Notes under the pieces: model-generated
Database searches by the model: none
The model's input: the letters and a program-made list of their open reading frames with translations, nothing else
What the model was told of the DNA's origin: nothing
Part shown: in pieces, positions 7,749 to 15,445 of the stretch
Position numbering within the stretch: the first letter of the stretch is position 1
How the letters are laid out: each line of letters opens with the position of its first letter
Source of the DNA: Bacteroidales bacterium UBA4788
GTDB taxonomy: Bacteria; Bacteroidota; Bacteroidia; Bacteroidales; VadinHA17
Direction of reading: 5' to 3'
DNA: 49,402 nt
NCBI GenBank assembly: GCA_002402965.1
Contig: DHGW01000026.1
Span: 1 to 49,402 of the forward strand
Position numbers and translations under genes: made by a program

Positions 7749-9122
7749 ATGAGACGCAGAATAACTCCGTTCGTGCAGCTGGTGATCGTCCCGGCCGCCA
7801 TCATGTTTTTACTCACTGCCTTCACCCTCATGAGATCGTTCCCCCAGGAGGATCTCAAGGGTAAATACAAATACAAGGATTTCGAATCAGCTCTCAAGTG
7901 CCGGTCATGCCATCCGGGCATATATGAGCAGTGGTCGCAGGCGATGATGTCTCAGGCCTACACCCATCACTGGGACGAGATTGAGTATTTTGACCTGGCT
8001 GTCCCTCATGCCGAGGTTAATCCTGCACTCAAGGGTCCTGTTGACGGCTGCAACGGATGTCATACGCCGCTGGGATACATGGAGGGGACGATGCCACCTC
8101 CCCGTCCATCGGAAAAAAGCATGGCAAACGAGTCGGTTTCATGCGAGGTGTGCCATCTTACGCAGAGAGCCCAGACAGATCCGCCGTTTAATTTCAGTTA
8201 CTACATTGTTCCCGGGCAGACCAAATACAGTGGCCGTAATCCCGAGATTCAATCTCCCGCACACAAGATCGTTCAGAGTGACTTTCACCGTACAACCGAG
8301 TTTTGCGGAAACTGTCACAATGAACAGAATCCTTACGGGATATGGGTCAAGAGTACTCAGATGGAATGGAAAGAGGGCCCGTATGCTGCAGAGGGAGTGC
8401 TTTGTCAGGACTGCCACATGCCAAAGGGTTCGTACCAGCTGGCGCTCATGGGAAAAACACATGATGATGCAAGACTGCATCTCTTCCACGGGGCCCATGA
8501 CCCGGGCAAGGTGAGGGGCACGATAGAGGTCAGAATAGAACCTGACATGCGCCTCGCGGAGCCGGGTGAGACAATCGTCTTTACCGTGGCACTGTTTAAC
8601 CAGAAGACAGGACATAAATTCCCGACAGGTTCAGTTGAAGACCGGATTGCCTGGCTTGACGTAGAAGCCACAGATGCAAAAGGGAACAAGTATCACCTGA
8701 ACGTTGACAAGAAGGGATTTGAGGGGGAGGAGTACACGATATCTGGTGATTATCTTGCCTACCAGGATATGGGAATACCTCTGAAGATCAAAGATTTCAA
8801 AGGTGTTCAGCGTGACGGTATTCCGTTCGGAAACAGGATATTCCGCATGCCTTACTTTGACGAGCAGGGCAATATGACCATTATGCAATGGAACACCTTT
8901 TCACAGGGAGTCGACTACCGGATAGGCCCCAGAGAAACAAAGGTTGAAAAGTTTACATTCAGAATTCCTTACGAAGCTGCTCCCGGAGCTATGACAGTAC
9001 ATGCAGTACTGAATTACCAGCTCCTTGTAAAGCCTGTGGCCGATTATCTTAAAGTTCCTGCTGATGAGTCGGCAATCCTGATGGTAAATGACCATTCCAC
9101 CAGAGTTGAAATTCTTCCTTGA
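7749..9122 (+). CDS. Pentaheme c-type cytochrome
   Basis: The 457-residue protein has an N-terminal hydrophobic segment (about 8-28) acting as signal peptide or membrane anchor. Five CXXCH haem-binding motifs follow, at Cys51, Cys101, Cys132, Cys186 and Cys219 (CRSCH, CNGCH, CEVCH, CGNCH, CQDCH), in an arrangement like cytochrome c554-related multihaem proteins. The C-terminal half (about 255-457) lacks haem sites, contains KTGHKFPTGSVEDR and looks like a beta-sandwich domain often attached to such cytochromes. It should carry electrons in the periplasm or at the inner membrane. The gene for a cytochrome-porin fusion follows after only 17 bp, so it is the probable electron donor or acceptor of that protein (inference). 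Catalytic activity of its own cannot be excluded. Confidence 0.9.
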   Translation: MRRRITPFVQLVIVPAAIMFLLTAFTLMRSFPQEDLKGKYKYKDFESALKCRSCHPGIYEQWSQAMMSQAYTHHWDEIEYFDLAVPHAEVNPALKGPVDGCNGCHTPLGYMEGTMPPPRPSEKSMANESVSCEVCHLTQRAQTDPPFNFSYYIVPGQTKYSGRNPEIQSPAHKIVQSDFHRTTEFCGNCHNEQNPYGIWVKSTQMEWKEGPYAAEGVLCQDCHMPKGSYQLALMGKTHDDARLHLFHGAHDPGKVRGTIEVRIEPDMRLAEPGETIVFTVALFNQKTGHKFPTGSVEDRIAWLDVEATDAKGNKYHLNVDKKGFEGEEYTISGDYLAYQDMGIPLKIKDFKGVQRDGIPFGNRIFRMPYFDEQGNMTIMQWNTFSQGVDYRIGPRETKVEKFTFRIPYEAAPGAMTVHAVLNYQLLVKPVADYLKVPADESAILMVNDHSTRVEILP

Positions 9123-9139
9123 AAAAACTGAAACCTAAC

Positions 9140-10351
9140 ATGAACGATATGAAAAAGTCAAAATTTACCGGGGTTATTATATTGGCTGCAATGATTTTGC
9201 TGTTAGTCCCGGCAAGGAAGGCCGATGCCATTCCGGCCTTTGCCAGGAAATACCAGATAAGCTGCCAGGTATGCCACTCGCCGGCAATGCCGGTGCTTAA
9301 AGCTTTTGGAGACGAGTTTGCAGGTGCCGGTTTCAGGATGACTGATTATGAATCGCCGAGATATTTCATTAATACCGGTGATGACAGGCTCTCCCTCTTC
9401 AGGGAGGTGCCGCTGGCAATCAGGATCGACGGCTTCGCCTCAGTCAATTTCAACAATGAGGGCACTGCTGATTTCGGCGCCCCCTTTGTGGTTAAGATCT
9501 TATCCGGAGGTGAGCTTTCGGACAAATTGTCGTACTATTTCTATTTTCTGATGAATGAGCGAGGCCATATTGCAGGTCTTGAAGACGCATTCCTTATGTA
9601 TGCCGATGCCTTTAACTCCGGCATCAATTTCTATATCGGCCAGTTCCAGGCATCAGATCCCCTCTTCAAGGGGGAGTTGCGGCTTACCCTCGAACCCTAC
9701 AAAATCTACGGGGTAAAGCCTGCCAACTCCTCGGTTGACTTGAAATATGACAGGGGGATAATGTTTGATAAAGGATTCTCAACCGGTACAACGATAGTGG
9801 GAGAGATTGTCAACGGAAGCGGTTTGGGTGAAGCAAGTGAGGGCTATCTTTTTGACAAGGACAAATATAAGAACCTGATGCTTAGAATTAATCAGTCCAT
9901 CGGCAACAGTGTTTCCGTCGGTTTCTTCGGTTACACGGGCAAGGAGGTAATAAATGACGGCTCCTCTGACCCGTACGTAAGTGAGATGAAGATGTATGGC
10001 CCTGATGTGGCTATTGACCTTGACGGAAAGCTTTTAATCAACATGCAGTATTTATGGAGGACCGACTCAGACATTTTCGATGCTGACGGCGAGGTTCATC
10101 TGACGGACGTTAAAACCCGGGGAGGCTTTGCAGAGGTAATATATGCTCCCAAGGGGGACATGAGCAAGTGGTACATGACCGGGCTCCTGAATCTTGTAGA
10201 ATCAGAGCTTGATCAGTTTGACTATCAGTCGGCTACGCTGCATTTTGGATATCTGATGCGCAGAAATGTACGCCTGGTGGCAGAGGGCACCTATATATTT
10301 TCCGGCACTTCCTACGCCAAGGCAAGCCTGGGATTTGTGTCAGCGTTCTGA
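9140..10351 (+). CDS. Fused monohaem cytochrome c-outer membrane porin
   Basis: I chose ATG 9140 (403 residues); ATG 9149 is equally possible, and an upstream in-frame TTG at 9119 would overlap the previous stop. A signal peptide ends around ADA-IPAF (residue 30). Directly after it lies FARKYQISCQVCHSPAMPVL, one CXXCH haem site (Cys42-His46), followed by a FG-x-x-F-x-x-x-GF pattern. The rest (about 75-403) is strand-rich with alternating hydrophobic residues and ends in Phe, as in outer-membrane barrels. This cytochrome-in-a-porin layout and length resemble the iron oxidase Cyc2 and related fused cytochrome-porins, which move electrons across the outer membrane. Whether this one oxidises or reduces an extracellular substrate is unknown. 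It pairs with the pentaheme cytochrome upstream. Confidence 0.8.
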   Translation: MNDMKKSKFTGVIILAAMILLLVPARKADAIPAFARKYQISCQVCHSPAMPVLKAFGDEFAGAGFRMTDYESPRYFINTGDDRLSLFREVPLAIRIDGFASVNFNNEGTADFGAPFVVKILSGGELSDKLSYYFYFLMNERGHIAGLEDAFLMYADAFNSGINFYIGQFQASDPLFKGELRLTLEPYKIYGVKPANSSVDLKYDRGIMFDKGFSTGTTIVGEIVNGSGLGEASEGYLFDKDKYKNLMLRINQSIGNSVSVGFFGYTGKEVINDGSSDPYVSEMKMYGPDVAIDLDGKLLINMQYLWRTDSDIFDADGEVHLTDVKTRGGFAEVIYAPKGDMSKWYMTGLLNLVESELDQFDYQSATLHFGYLMRRNVRLVAEGTYIFSGTSYAKASLGFVSAF

Positions 10352-10411
10352 TCCCGGAAGTGTTGTCCTAACCAGGAAGATAGTATTCGCGATTTTATTC
10401 AGGCAGGAAAT

Positions 10412-10443
10412 GCCGGGTGATCAGAGCAGATCCCCGGCTTTTT
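10412..10443 (+). terminator. Rho-independent terminator after the cytochrome-porin gene
   Basis: A hairpin with stem GCCGGG (10412-10417) and CCCGGC (10433-10438) is followed directly by TTTTT on the plus strand. It lies 60 bp after the cytochrome-porin stop. It overlaps the last codons and stop of the convergent hydF gene, so it sits inside coding sequence of the opposite strand. Confidence 0.65.
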
Positions 10444-11656
10444 CAGTCTTGCCGGTGAAGGGTTCGGTGGCTCGATTGAAGATGCCATGCACATAGGCGA
10501 TTGCCATACCGTAGTTGGTTATGGCAATATTATGTTTTTTCGGTTCTCGAAGTCTGTTCAGCAACTGCCGGTGAGTTACCATGCATCCGCCGCACTGAAT
10601 GACAAGGGCATAATCTTCTATAGGTCGGGGGAAGTTGTCAAGCCCTGCCACCGTGTCGAACTCGAGTTTCTTCCCGGTAAAGCCAGTCAGCCACCGGGGT
10701 ATCTTCACCCTGCCGATATCATCACATGAGACATTATGTGTGCATGACTCCAGCAACAACACCCTGTCTCCGTCCTTCAGCTCACCGATTTTTGGCGTAC
10801 CGCGAAGGTATTCCGCGAAGTCGCCCTTCTGCCTGGCCAGGATGATGCTGAAGCTGGTAAGGGGAATGTCACGCGGGATGGAGGCATCAGCCTTCAGGAA
10901 TACCTGGCTGTCGGTTATCGCCAGCCCCGGTTTGATTCCGGTACGCCGCAGAAATGCGTCCACCTCCCTCTCCTTCAGTACGATGGCAGTGCAGTCATTG
11001 TCTAGTATGTCCCTGATAACCTGCACCTGTGGCAATATAAGCCTGCCCTCGGGAGCTTCGATGTCAATCGGGGTGATCAGCAGCACAATGTCACCTGGAT
11101 TCACCAGGTCTCCTATCAGTCCGCGGCTCTTCAGGGCTGCGGGAGGCATGGCCTCTTTAAGCATCTTCAGCAGGGCAGGGTTGTATTTCCCGGGATGGAG
11201 GGCTGAGTATTCCTCAACTTCCCTTCCTGTGAGGCTTCTGACTTTGTCACTCAGTTCCCGGGTTACCGGGGTCAGATCACTTTTATTATGGACAATCACG
11301 TAGGGAACATCAAGCTTGTCAAGTTCCTCTGTCAGTCTGATCTCATGTTCTTCAAACCTGTTTTCAGAAAGAACCAGTATGGCCAGGTCAATCAGCTTCA
11401 GGGCGGCCATTGATTTTTTAATCCGAAGCTCACCCAGGTTACCTGTATCATCTATTCCGGCAGTGTCAATAAAGATGAGGGGCCCCAGTCCGTGCACCTC
11501 GATGCTTTTTTTCACCGGGTCAGTTGTGGTGCCGGCTATTTCCGATACAATAGCAATATCCTGCCCCACCAGCGCATTTATCAGTGAGCTTTTGCCCACA
11601 TTACGCCTCCCGAATATCCCCACATGGGGTTTTGTATCTCTTCCTTTTGCAGTCAT
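10421..11656 (-). CDS. hydF: [FeFe]-hydrogenase maturation GTPase HydF
   Basis: I start at ATG 11656 (411 residues), 4 bp after the aspartase stop, rather than an in-frame TTG at 11671. HydF is the scaffold GTPase on which the di-iron subcluster of [FeFe]-hydrogenase is built. The GTPase domain shows GRRNVGKS (P-loop, 16-23), DTAG (64-67) and NKSD (124-127). The C-terminal iron-sulfur domain has Cys305-Thr-His307 and QCGGC with Cys355 and Cys358, the three conserved cluster cysteines. The residue before the CGGC pair is Gln; as I recall, many HydF proteins have His there, so the fourth cluster ligand may differ. hydE, hydG and the hydrogenase are not in this window. Identification is very secure. 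Confidence 0.95.
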   Translation of the reverse strand: MTAKGRDTKPHVGIFGRRNVGKSSLINALVGQDIAIVSEIAGTTTDPVKKSIEVHGLGPLIFIDTAGIDDTGNLGELRIKKSMAALKLIDLAILVLSENRFEEHEIRLTEELDKLDVPYVIVHNKSDLTPVTRELSDKVRSLTGREVEEYSALHPGKYNPALLKMLKEAMPPAALKSRGLIGDLVNPGDIVLLITPIDIEAPEGRLILPQVQVIRDILDNDCTAIVLKEREVDAFLRRTGIKPGLAITDSQVFLKADASIPRDIPLTSFSIILARQKGDFAEYLRGTPKIGELKDGDRVLLLESCTHNVSCDDIGRVKIPRWLTGFTGKKLEFDTVAGLDNFPRPIEDYALVIQCGGCMVTHRQLLNRLREPKKHNIAITNYGMAIAYVHGIFNRATEPFTGKTEKAGDLL

Positions 11657-11660
11657 CGAT

Positions 11661-13103
11661 TCACTCTTCAATATCCTTCAGGCGGTAACCGCCCTGTACA
11701 AGATTTTCCGGCTTGAGTATCCCGGTGAGTTTATCCGGCTTGATATATCCGAGTTTCTCATTGGCTTCAAATATATTGAGCCCTTCTTCCTTCATCATCC
11801 TGGCCAGAGCGGCAGCTTTTTTATACCCTATGAACGGCAGGAGGGCTGTGGTAACGGCCGGACTTGACATCACCTGTTTTTCTGCCTCGCCTGACTCTAT
11901 CTCCAGGTCTGAAAGAAGATTCTCAGTAATGGAGTGGTCTGCTGCTATCAGTGTTTTGATGCTCTCAAGCAGGGCGTGGCCTATCAGGGGGAGATAGGCA
12001 TTCAGTTCAAGGCAACCCTGTGCTGCAAGTGAAGAAACAAGCTGGTCATTGCTGTATACCCGGTGCGAGCAACTGATTACAAACTCAGGGATAACGGGAT
12101 TAACTTTCCCGGGCATGACAGAGCTGCCGGCTTGTCTTGCCGGAATTGATAAGGATCTTCTGCCGTGCAGGTCAGATGCAAGCATGCGTAAATCCCCCGC
12201 CATCTTTTCCATGTTTACGGCATGGGCTTTTATGATGCCGTGCACCTCCACCAAAGGGTCAAGGTTGGCGGTGGCGTCAGATAGATTTTCTCCGCGGGTG
12301 ACCGGTAATCCGGTCAAATGGTGCAGCCTTGTAACCACTTCGGTTACAAAGAACCTTGGAACTGTAATTGATGTGCCCACCGCCGAGCCGCCCAGGTTAA
12401 CCACCTTAATGCGTTCAAGGCATTTTGATACCCTCCACCAGTCGCGTGAGAGTGCATCACTGTAGCTGCTGAAGAGCCTGCCCCACGTGGTGGGAACAGC
12501 CTCCTGCATCTGGGTGTAACCGATACGAATAACTGATCGGTACCTCTTCTCCAGTTCTTCTGTGCTTTTGCGAAGCTCATTTATTGACTCCTCAAGGTCC
12601 ATCAGGAGGTGCATGGCAGCCACGCGGAGGGCTGTGGGTACCACGTCATTGGTTGACTGGAATATGTTGGCGTCCTCAATCGTGTCGATGAGATCATATT
12701 CTCCCGGATTCCTGCCGAGTATCTGCAGTGCACGGTTGGTGATGATCTCATTTATATTCATGTTTATGCTGGTGCCGGCGCCGCCTGATATCGGAGGTAC
12801 AATGAAATGTTCAAAGTGTTTTCCGGCTGCACACTCCTCTGCGGCGGCGGAGAGAGCTCCGAGTTTTTCAGCAGTTACAACCCTGATATTAATGGCTGTC
12901 ATGTCATACTGTTTCGCCGCTTCCGCAAAAAAGGAGGCTGCCGCAAGATAACATGCCTGCTTGGTCACGGCCATCGCCCTGAACCACTCCCCGCTGAATC
13001 TCCCTTCATCGGGGAAGTTCTCCCGCGCCCTGACAGAATGAATACCGTACAAGGCATTTTCATCCAGTTCCTTTTCTCCTATGAAATCCCTTTCACGGCG
13101 CAT
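11661..13103 (-). CDS. aspA: Aspartate ammonia-lyase
   Basis: The start at ATG 13103 gives 480 residues and fits the normal aspartase N-terminus (RRERDFIGEKELDENALYGI); in-frame starts up to 13169 would overlap the upstream gene. It belongs to the aspartase/fumarase superfamily: GGAGTSINMNINE (108-120), QSTNDVVPTA (149-158), YTQMQEAVP (196-204) and the flexible SS-loop GSSVMPGKVNP (326-336) with the catalytic Ser. The Thr-Gln pair in the third motif is typical of aspartases rather than fumarases. The enzyme converts aspartate to fumarate and ammonia. It is 4 bp upstream of hydF. Ammonia is the nitrogen source proposed for the bridging dithiomethylamine ligand of the hydrogenase cofactor, so a dedicated aspartase would make sense (inference). 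Confidence 0.9.
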   Translation of the reverse strand: MRRERDFIGEKELDENALYGIHSVRARENFPDEGRFSGEWFRAMAVTKQACYLAAASFFAEAAKQYDMTAINIRVVTAEKLGALSAAAEECAAGKHFEHFIVPPISGGAGTSINMNINEIITNRALQILGRNPGEYDLIDTIEDANIFQSTNDVVPTALRVAAMHLLMDLEESINELRKSTEELEKRYRSVIRIGYTQMQEAVPTTWGRLFSSYSDALSRDWWRVSKCLERIKVVNLGGSAVGTSITVPRFFVTEVVTRLHHLTGLPVTRGENLSDATANLDPLVEVHGIIKAHAVNMEKMAGDLRMLASDLHGRRSLSIPARQAGSSVMPGKVNPVIPEFVISCSHRVYSNDQLVSSLAAQGCLELNAYLPLIGHALLESIKTLIAADHSITENLLSDLEIESGEAEKQVMSSPAVTTALLPFIGYKKAAALARMMKEEGLNIFEANEKLGYIKPDKLTGILKPENLVQGGYRLKDIEE

Positions 13104-13110
13104 AGCGATC

Positions 13111-14301
13111 TTATTCCTCATCACCGGAAACAGGAGGGGAAAGCTTCCTTGAATGTGCCTCCGCCTCAATCTCCTCGCTCTTTTTTTGCAGCTCGTCTAT
13201 TGAGATGATCTTGGCGCGCTTTTCGGTGGGAGGATTAAGCTTTTCCGACTTTTCGAACTCAATGACCTGTTTCCTTAGGTCTTCCGGAAGATCCTTCTGG
13301 CTTTTAAGGACGATGTCAATGAACTCTTCCGAAAAGAACTGGTCAACCTGTATGCGGCGCTTGGCAACATGGGCGAACTTGCCGATGATCCGGCAGATGC
13401 TGTCACGGTCCTCAGGGCTCAGCTTCTCTGCCAGGTCATACTCCTCGATCTTTTTAAGCGAGAGTATCACCGGCTCCAGGGCATCCTTCGTTATAACGAA
13501 GACATCATAATCGCCCATCTTGTATGTAAGCTGCTTTATCCTGTCAATTGTATTGGTGGGCACAACCAGGAATATCGATTTCTTTACGTTATCCTGGCTG
13601 GCGTATTTTTTGAGGTTGTCAGCCTGGGTCTTTATATATGTCGGGAAGTTTGTAAGATCGTCGTTAGCCGGGCTCTTGGCGTCAAAGATTATGTATTCAC
13701 CGCTTATCTCGATTGTGTTGTCGGGATTACCCCTGAAAGGGACCTTATCAATATAGTTTACATGGTTCAGGTCGCAGATACGGATGATTGAGTTCTTCAC
13801 GTCAGTCTCATGCTCTGACCACTGTCTCTTCATTGCCTCCAGCCTGTCAGCAGCTTCGCGAATTTTCTCTTCGTTAAGCCTTCGCCGCTCAGCCTCGAGG
13901 CTGTCCTTGGTCTGATTCAGCCGGGCGATGTTCTCGTTGTAGTTCTTGACGTTGTCTTCCCTGGTGGCTTCGAACCCTGCCACTTTTTTTGTAAGTTCCT
14001 GTATTCCGGCCGAATGTTCCCTGATGCGCCCGTTGAGCTCCTCGATGTTTGCGTCTTTGCGGGCCGCCTGCACCTCCATCTCGCGTACCTTCTGGGAGAG
14101 GTTTTCATTTCGTGCTGACAGTTCGGTAATCCGGTTCTGTAGCCTGCCGGTGGTCTCCCGGATTGCATCTGCTTCCCGGGCAAGAGCCCGGAACTCTTCG
14201 TACGCGTCGAAGCTGAGGTTCCTGATCTTTCTCCAGTGGAAGAGCCTCTGCCAGAAGCCGAGATCCTTTATCCGGTCAAAAAAGAGGTTCAGTTTTTCCA
14301 T
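13111..14301 (-). CDS. Coiled-coil protein with RmuC-like PD-(D/E)XK nuclease domain
   Basis: This 396-residue protein has a long coiled coil (about residues 38-165, rich in heptad Leu/Ala/Glu/Arg). A domain follows in which GNPDNTIEI (191-199) and FDAK (206-209) form a PD-(D/E)XK pattern (Asp194, Asp207, Lys209). This layout is shared with RmuC, a DNA recombination-limiting protein, but similarity to RmuC is loose and the call is tentative. A charged helical tail follows. There is no signal peptide, so it is cytoplasmic. It is separated by 7 bp from aspA and probably heads an aspA-hydF operon, a partnership with no obvious functional logic. Confidence 0.6.
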   Translation of the reverse strand: MEKLNLFFDRIKDLGFWQRLFHWRKIRNLSFDAYEEFRALAREADAIRETTGRLQNRITELSARNENLSQKVREMEVQAARKDANIEELNGRIREHSAGIQELTKKVAGFEATREDNVKNYNENIARLNQTKDSLEAERRRLNEEKIREAADRLEAMKRQWSEHETDVKNSIIRICDLNHVNYIDKVPFRGNPDNTIEISGEYIIFDAKSPANDDLTNFPTYIKTQADNLKKYASQDNVKKSIFLVVPTNTIDRIKQLTYKMGDYDVFVITKDALEPVILSLKKIEEYDLAEKLSPEDRDSICRIIGKFAHVAKRRIQVDQFFSEEFIDIVLKSQKDLPEDLRKQVIEFEKSEKLNPPTEKRAKIISIDELQKKSEEIEAEAHSRKLSPPVSGDEE

Positions 14302-14475
14302 GCCTTAAATTCCGGATAAAGTTAATAATTCTGCCCGGAGTATTTTAACTGCTATAAATACGGCATAACAGGCAATGGTGTTATGGTTCTCACGCTGTAC
14401 CGTCCGGTGCTCAGAGCCGGATAATGATTGAGGGGTATCTCAATGCTTTTTTCTCCGGGTGAAGTACTTATACAA

Positions 14476-14508
14476 AAACCGCCCTCCTGATTTCCGGGAG
14501 GGCGGTTT
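14476..14508 (-). terminator. Strong rho-independent terminator after porP
   Basis: A 12-bp perfect stem (14476-14487 with 14497-14508, GC-rich core CCGCCCTCC) with a 9-nt loop is followed on the minus strand by a T5 run. It lies 20 bp after the porP-like stop and should end the DUF4347-adhesin-PorP transcript. Confidence 0.9.
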
Positions 14509-14528
14509 ACTTTTCACAGGTGAATTAT

Positions 14529-15428
14529 CTATTCCCCTTTGCTTATCAGTTTTCTGACATTGAGCCCCAGTCCGATTTCGTGTGTGTTAAATACATCAAG
14601 TGATATTGATGATGCGAAATTGAAACTGTATGAAAGTTGTATTGCCTTTGTTATTTCAGCCCCGAATCCGGCGCCCCATATACCCGGATCACGGAATGAG
14701 ACGCTTCCCCATATTCTTTCCTGGTAGGACACCCTTGTTGCCAGCCCTACCTGGCTTTGGATATACCTGCCTCCCCTGATGTAAGCTATCGGGTTGACGC
14801 TCCAGCGATCATTGAACCTGTGAAGGTATGCGGCATGGGCCTGGAAGTTGGCCAGTGGCTTGTATGTCACATCAACTTCGTCATATTTCGCATCTCCGAA
14901 ACTGATATTGGCGAACATTATCCCGGCTTCGAGACCCTTGAACAGGTACAGTGCCGAGAAATCCGTCATGAGTTTCAGTTTGGATGAGACATCTCCATGC
15001 GTCAAAACAGGATCGAGATCATAATTGGGATCGTTGTAGTACTCTGAGAAATTCAACGAGTTATGATATAATCCCGCCGAGAGTGCCAGCAGCACCCTGT
15101 GGTCCCCGGTTACTTTCAGGCTGTAGCTGTAGGTTCCCATTATGTAAAGCTGATTGAAAATACCGGCTTTGTCATAGATGATCTTGCCGCCATAGGCAGC
15201 ATTCTCCATCAGCAGATCACTGTAGGAGGCACGGATTGTCTTTGGTCCTCCGTCAATGCCGGTCCAGTCTGTCCTGAAGGAGGTAAATATATTACCGGGA
15301 TTGAAATGGCCTGCATATGATGAGGAGAGGGAATACTTATCCATGAAGTAGTTCTCTGAAACAGGCATCTGCTGTGCAAGGAGCAGGCCCGGTATGAGAA
15401 CCAGAGCTGTTATTAATATTTTTTTCAT
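14529..15428 (-). CDS. PorP/SprF family type IX secretion membrane protein
   Basis: The 299-residue protein has a signal peptide ending LLLAQ and is an outer-membrane barrel. The early SENYFMDKYSLSSSYAGH and SFRTDWTGIDGGPKTIRAS segments are typical of PorP/SprF proteins, where a short W-x-G-I/F-x-G-x-P motif is conserved. These proteins attach to or export cargo carrying a type-B (gliding) C-terminal sorting domain, as SprF does for the adhesin SprB. Here it is encoded 17 bp after exactly such a cargo gene, and it is the last gene before a strong terminator. The pairing makes a dedicated partner role very likely. Confidence 0.92.
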   Translation of the reverse strand: MKKILITALVLIPGLLLAQQMPVSENYFMDKYSLSSSYAGHFNPGNIFTSFRTDWTGIDGGPKTIRASYSDLLMENAAYGGKIIYDKAGIFNQLYIMGTYSYSLKVTGDHRVLLALSAGLYHNSLNFSEYYNDPNYDLDPVLTHGDVSSKLKLMTDFSALYLFKGLEAGIMFANISFGDAKYDEVDVTYKPLANFQAHAAYLHRFNDRWSVNPIAYIRGGRYIQSQVGLATRVSYQERIWGSVSFRDPGIWGAGFGAEITKAIQLSYSFNFASSISLDVFNTHEIGLGLNVRKLISKGE

Positions 15429-15445
15429 TTTACTTCGGTTCTGAG

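Noticed and set aside
9119..9139. TTG start at 9119 for the cytochrome-porin gene
   Set aside because: It overlaps the preceding stop and adds a charged stretch ahead of a normal signal peptide; ATG 9140 or 9149 is more natural.
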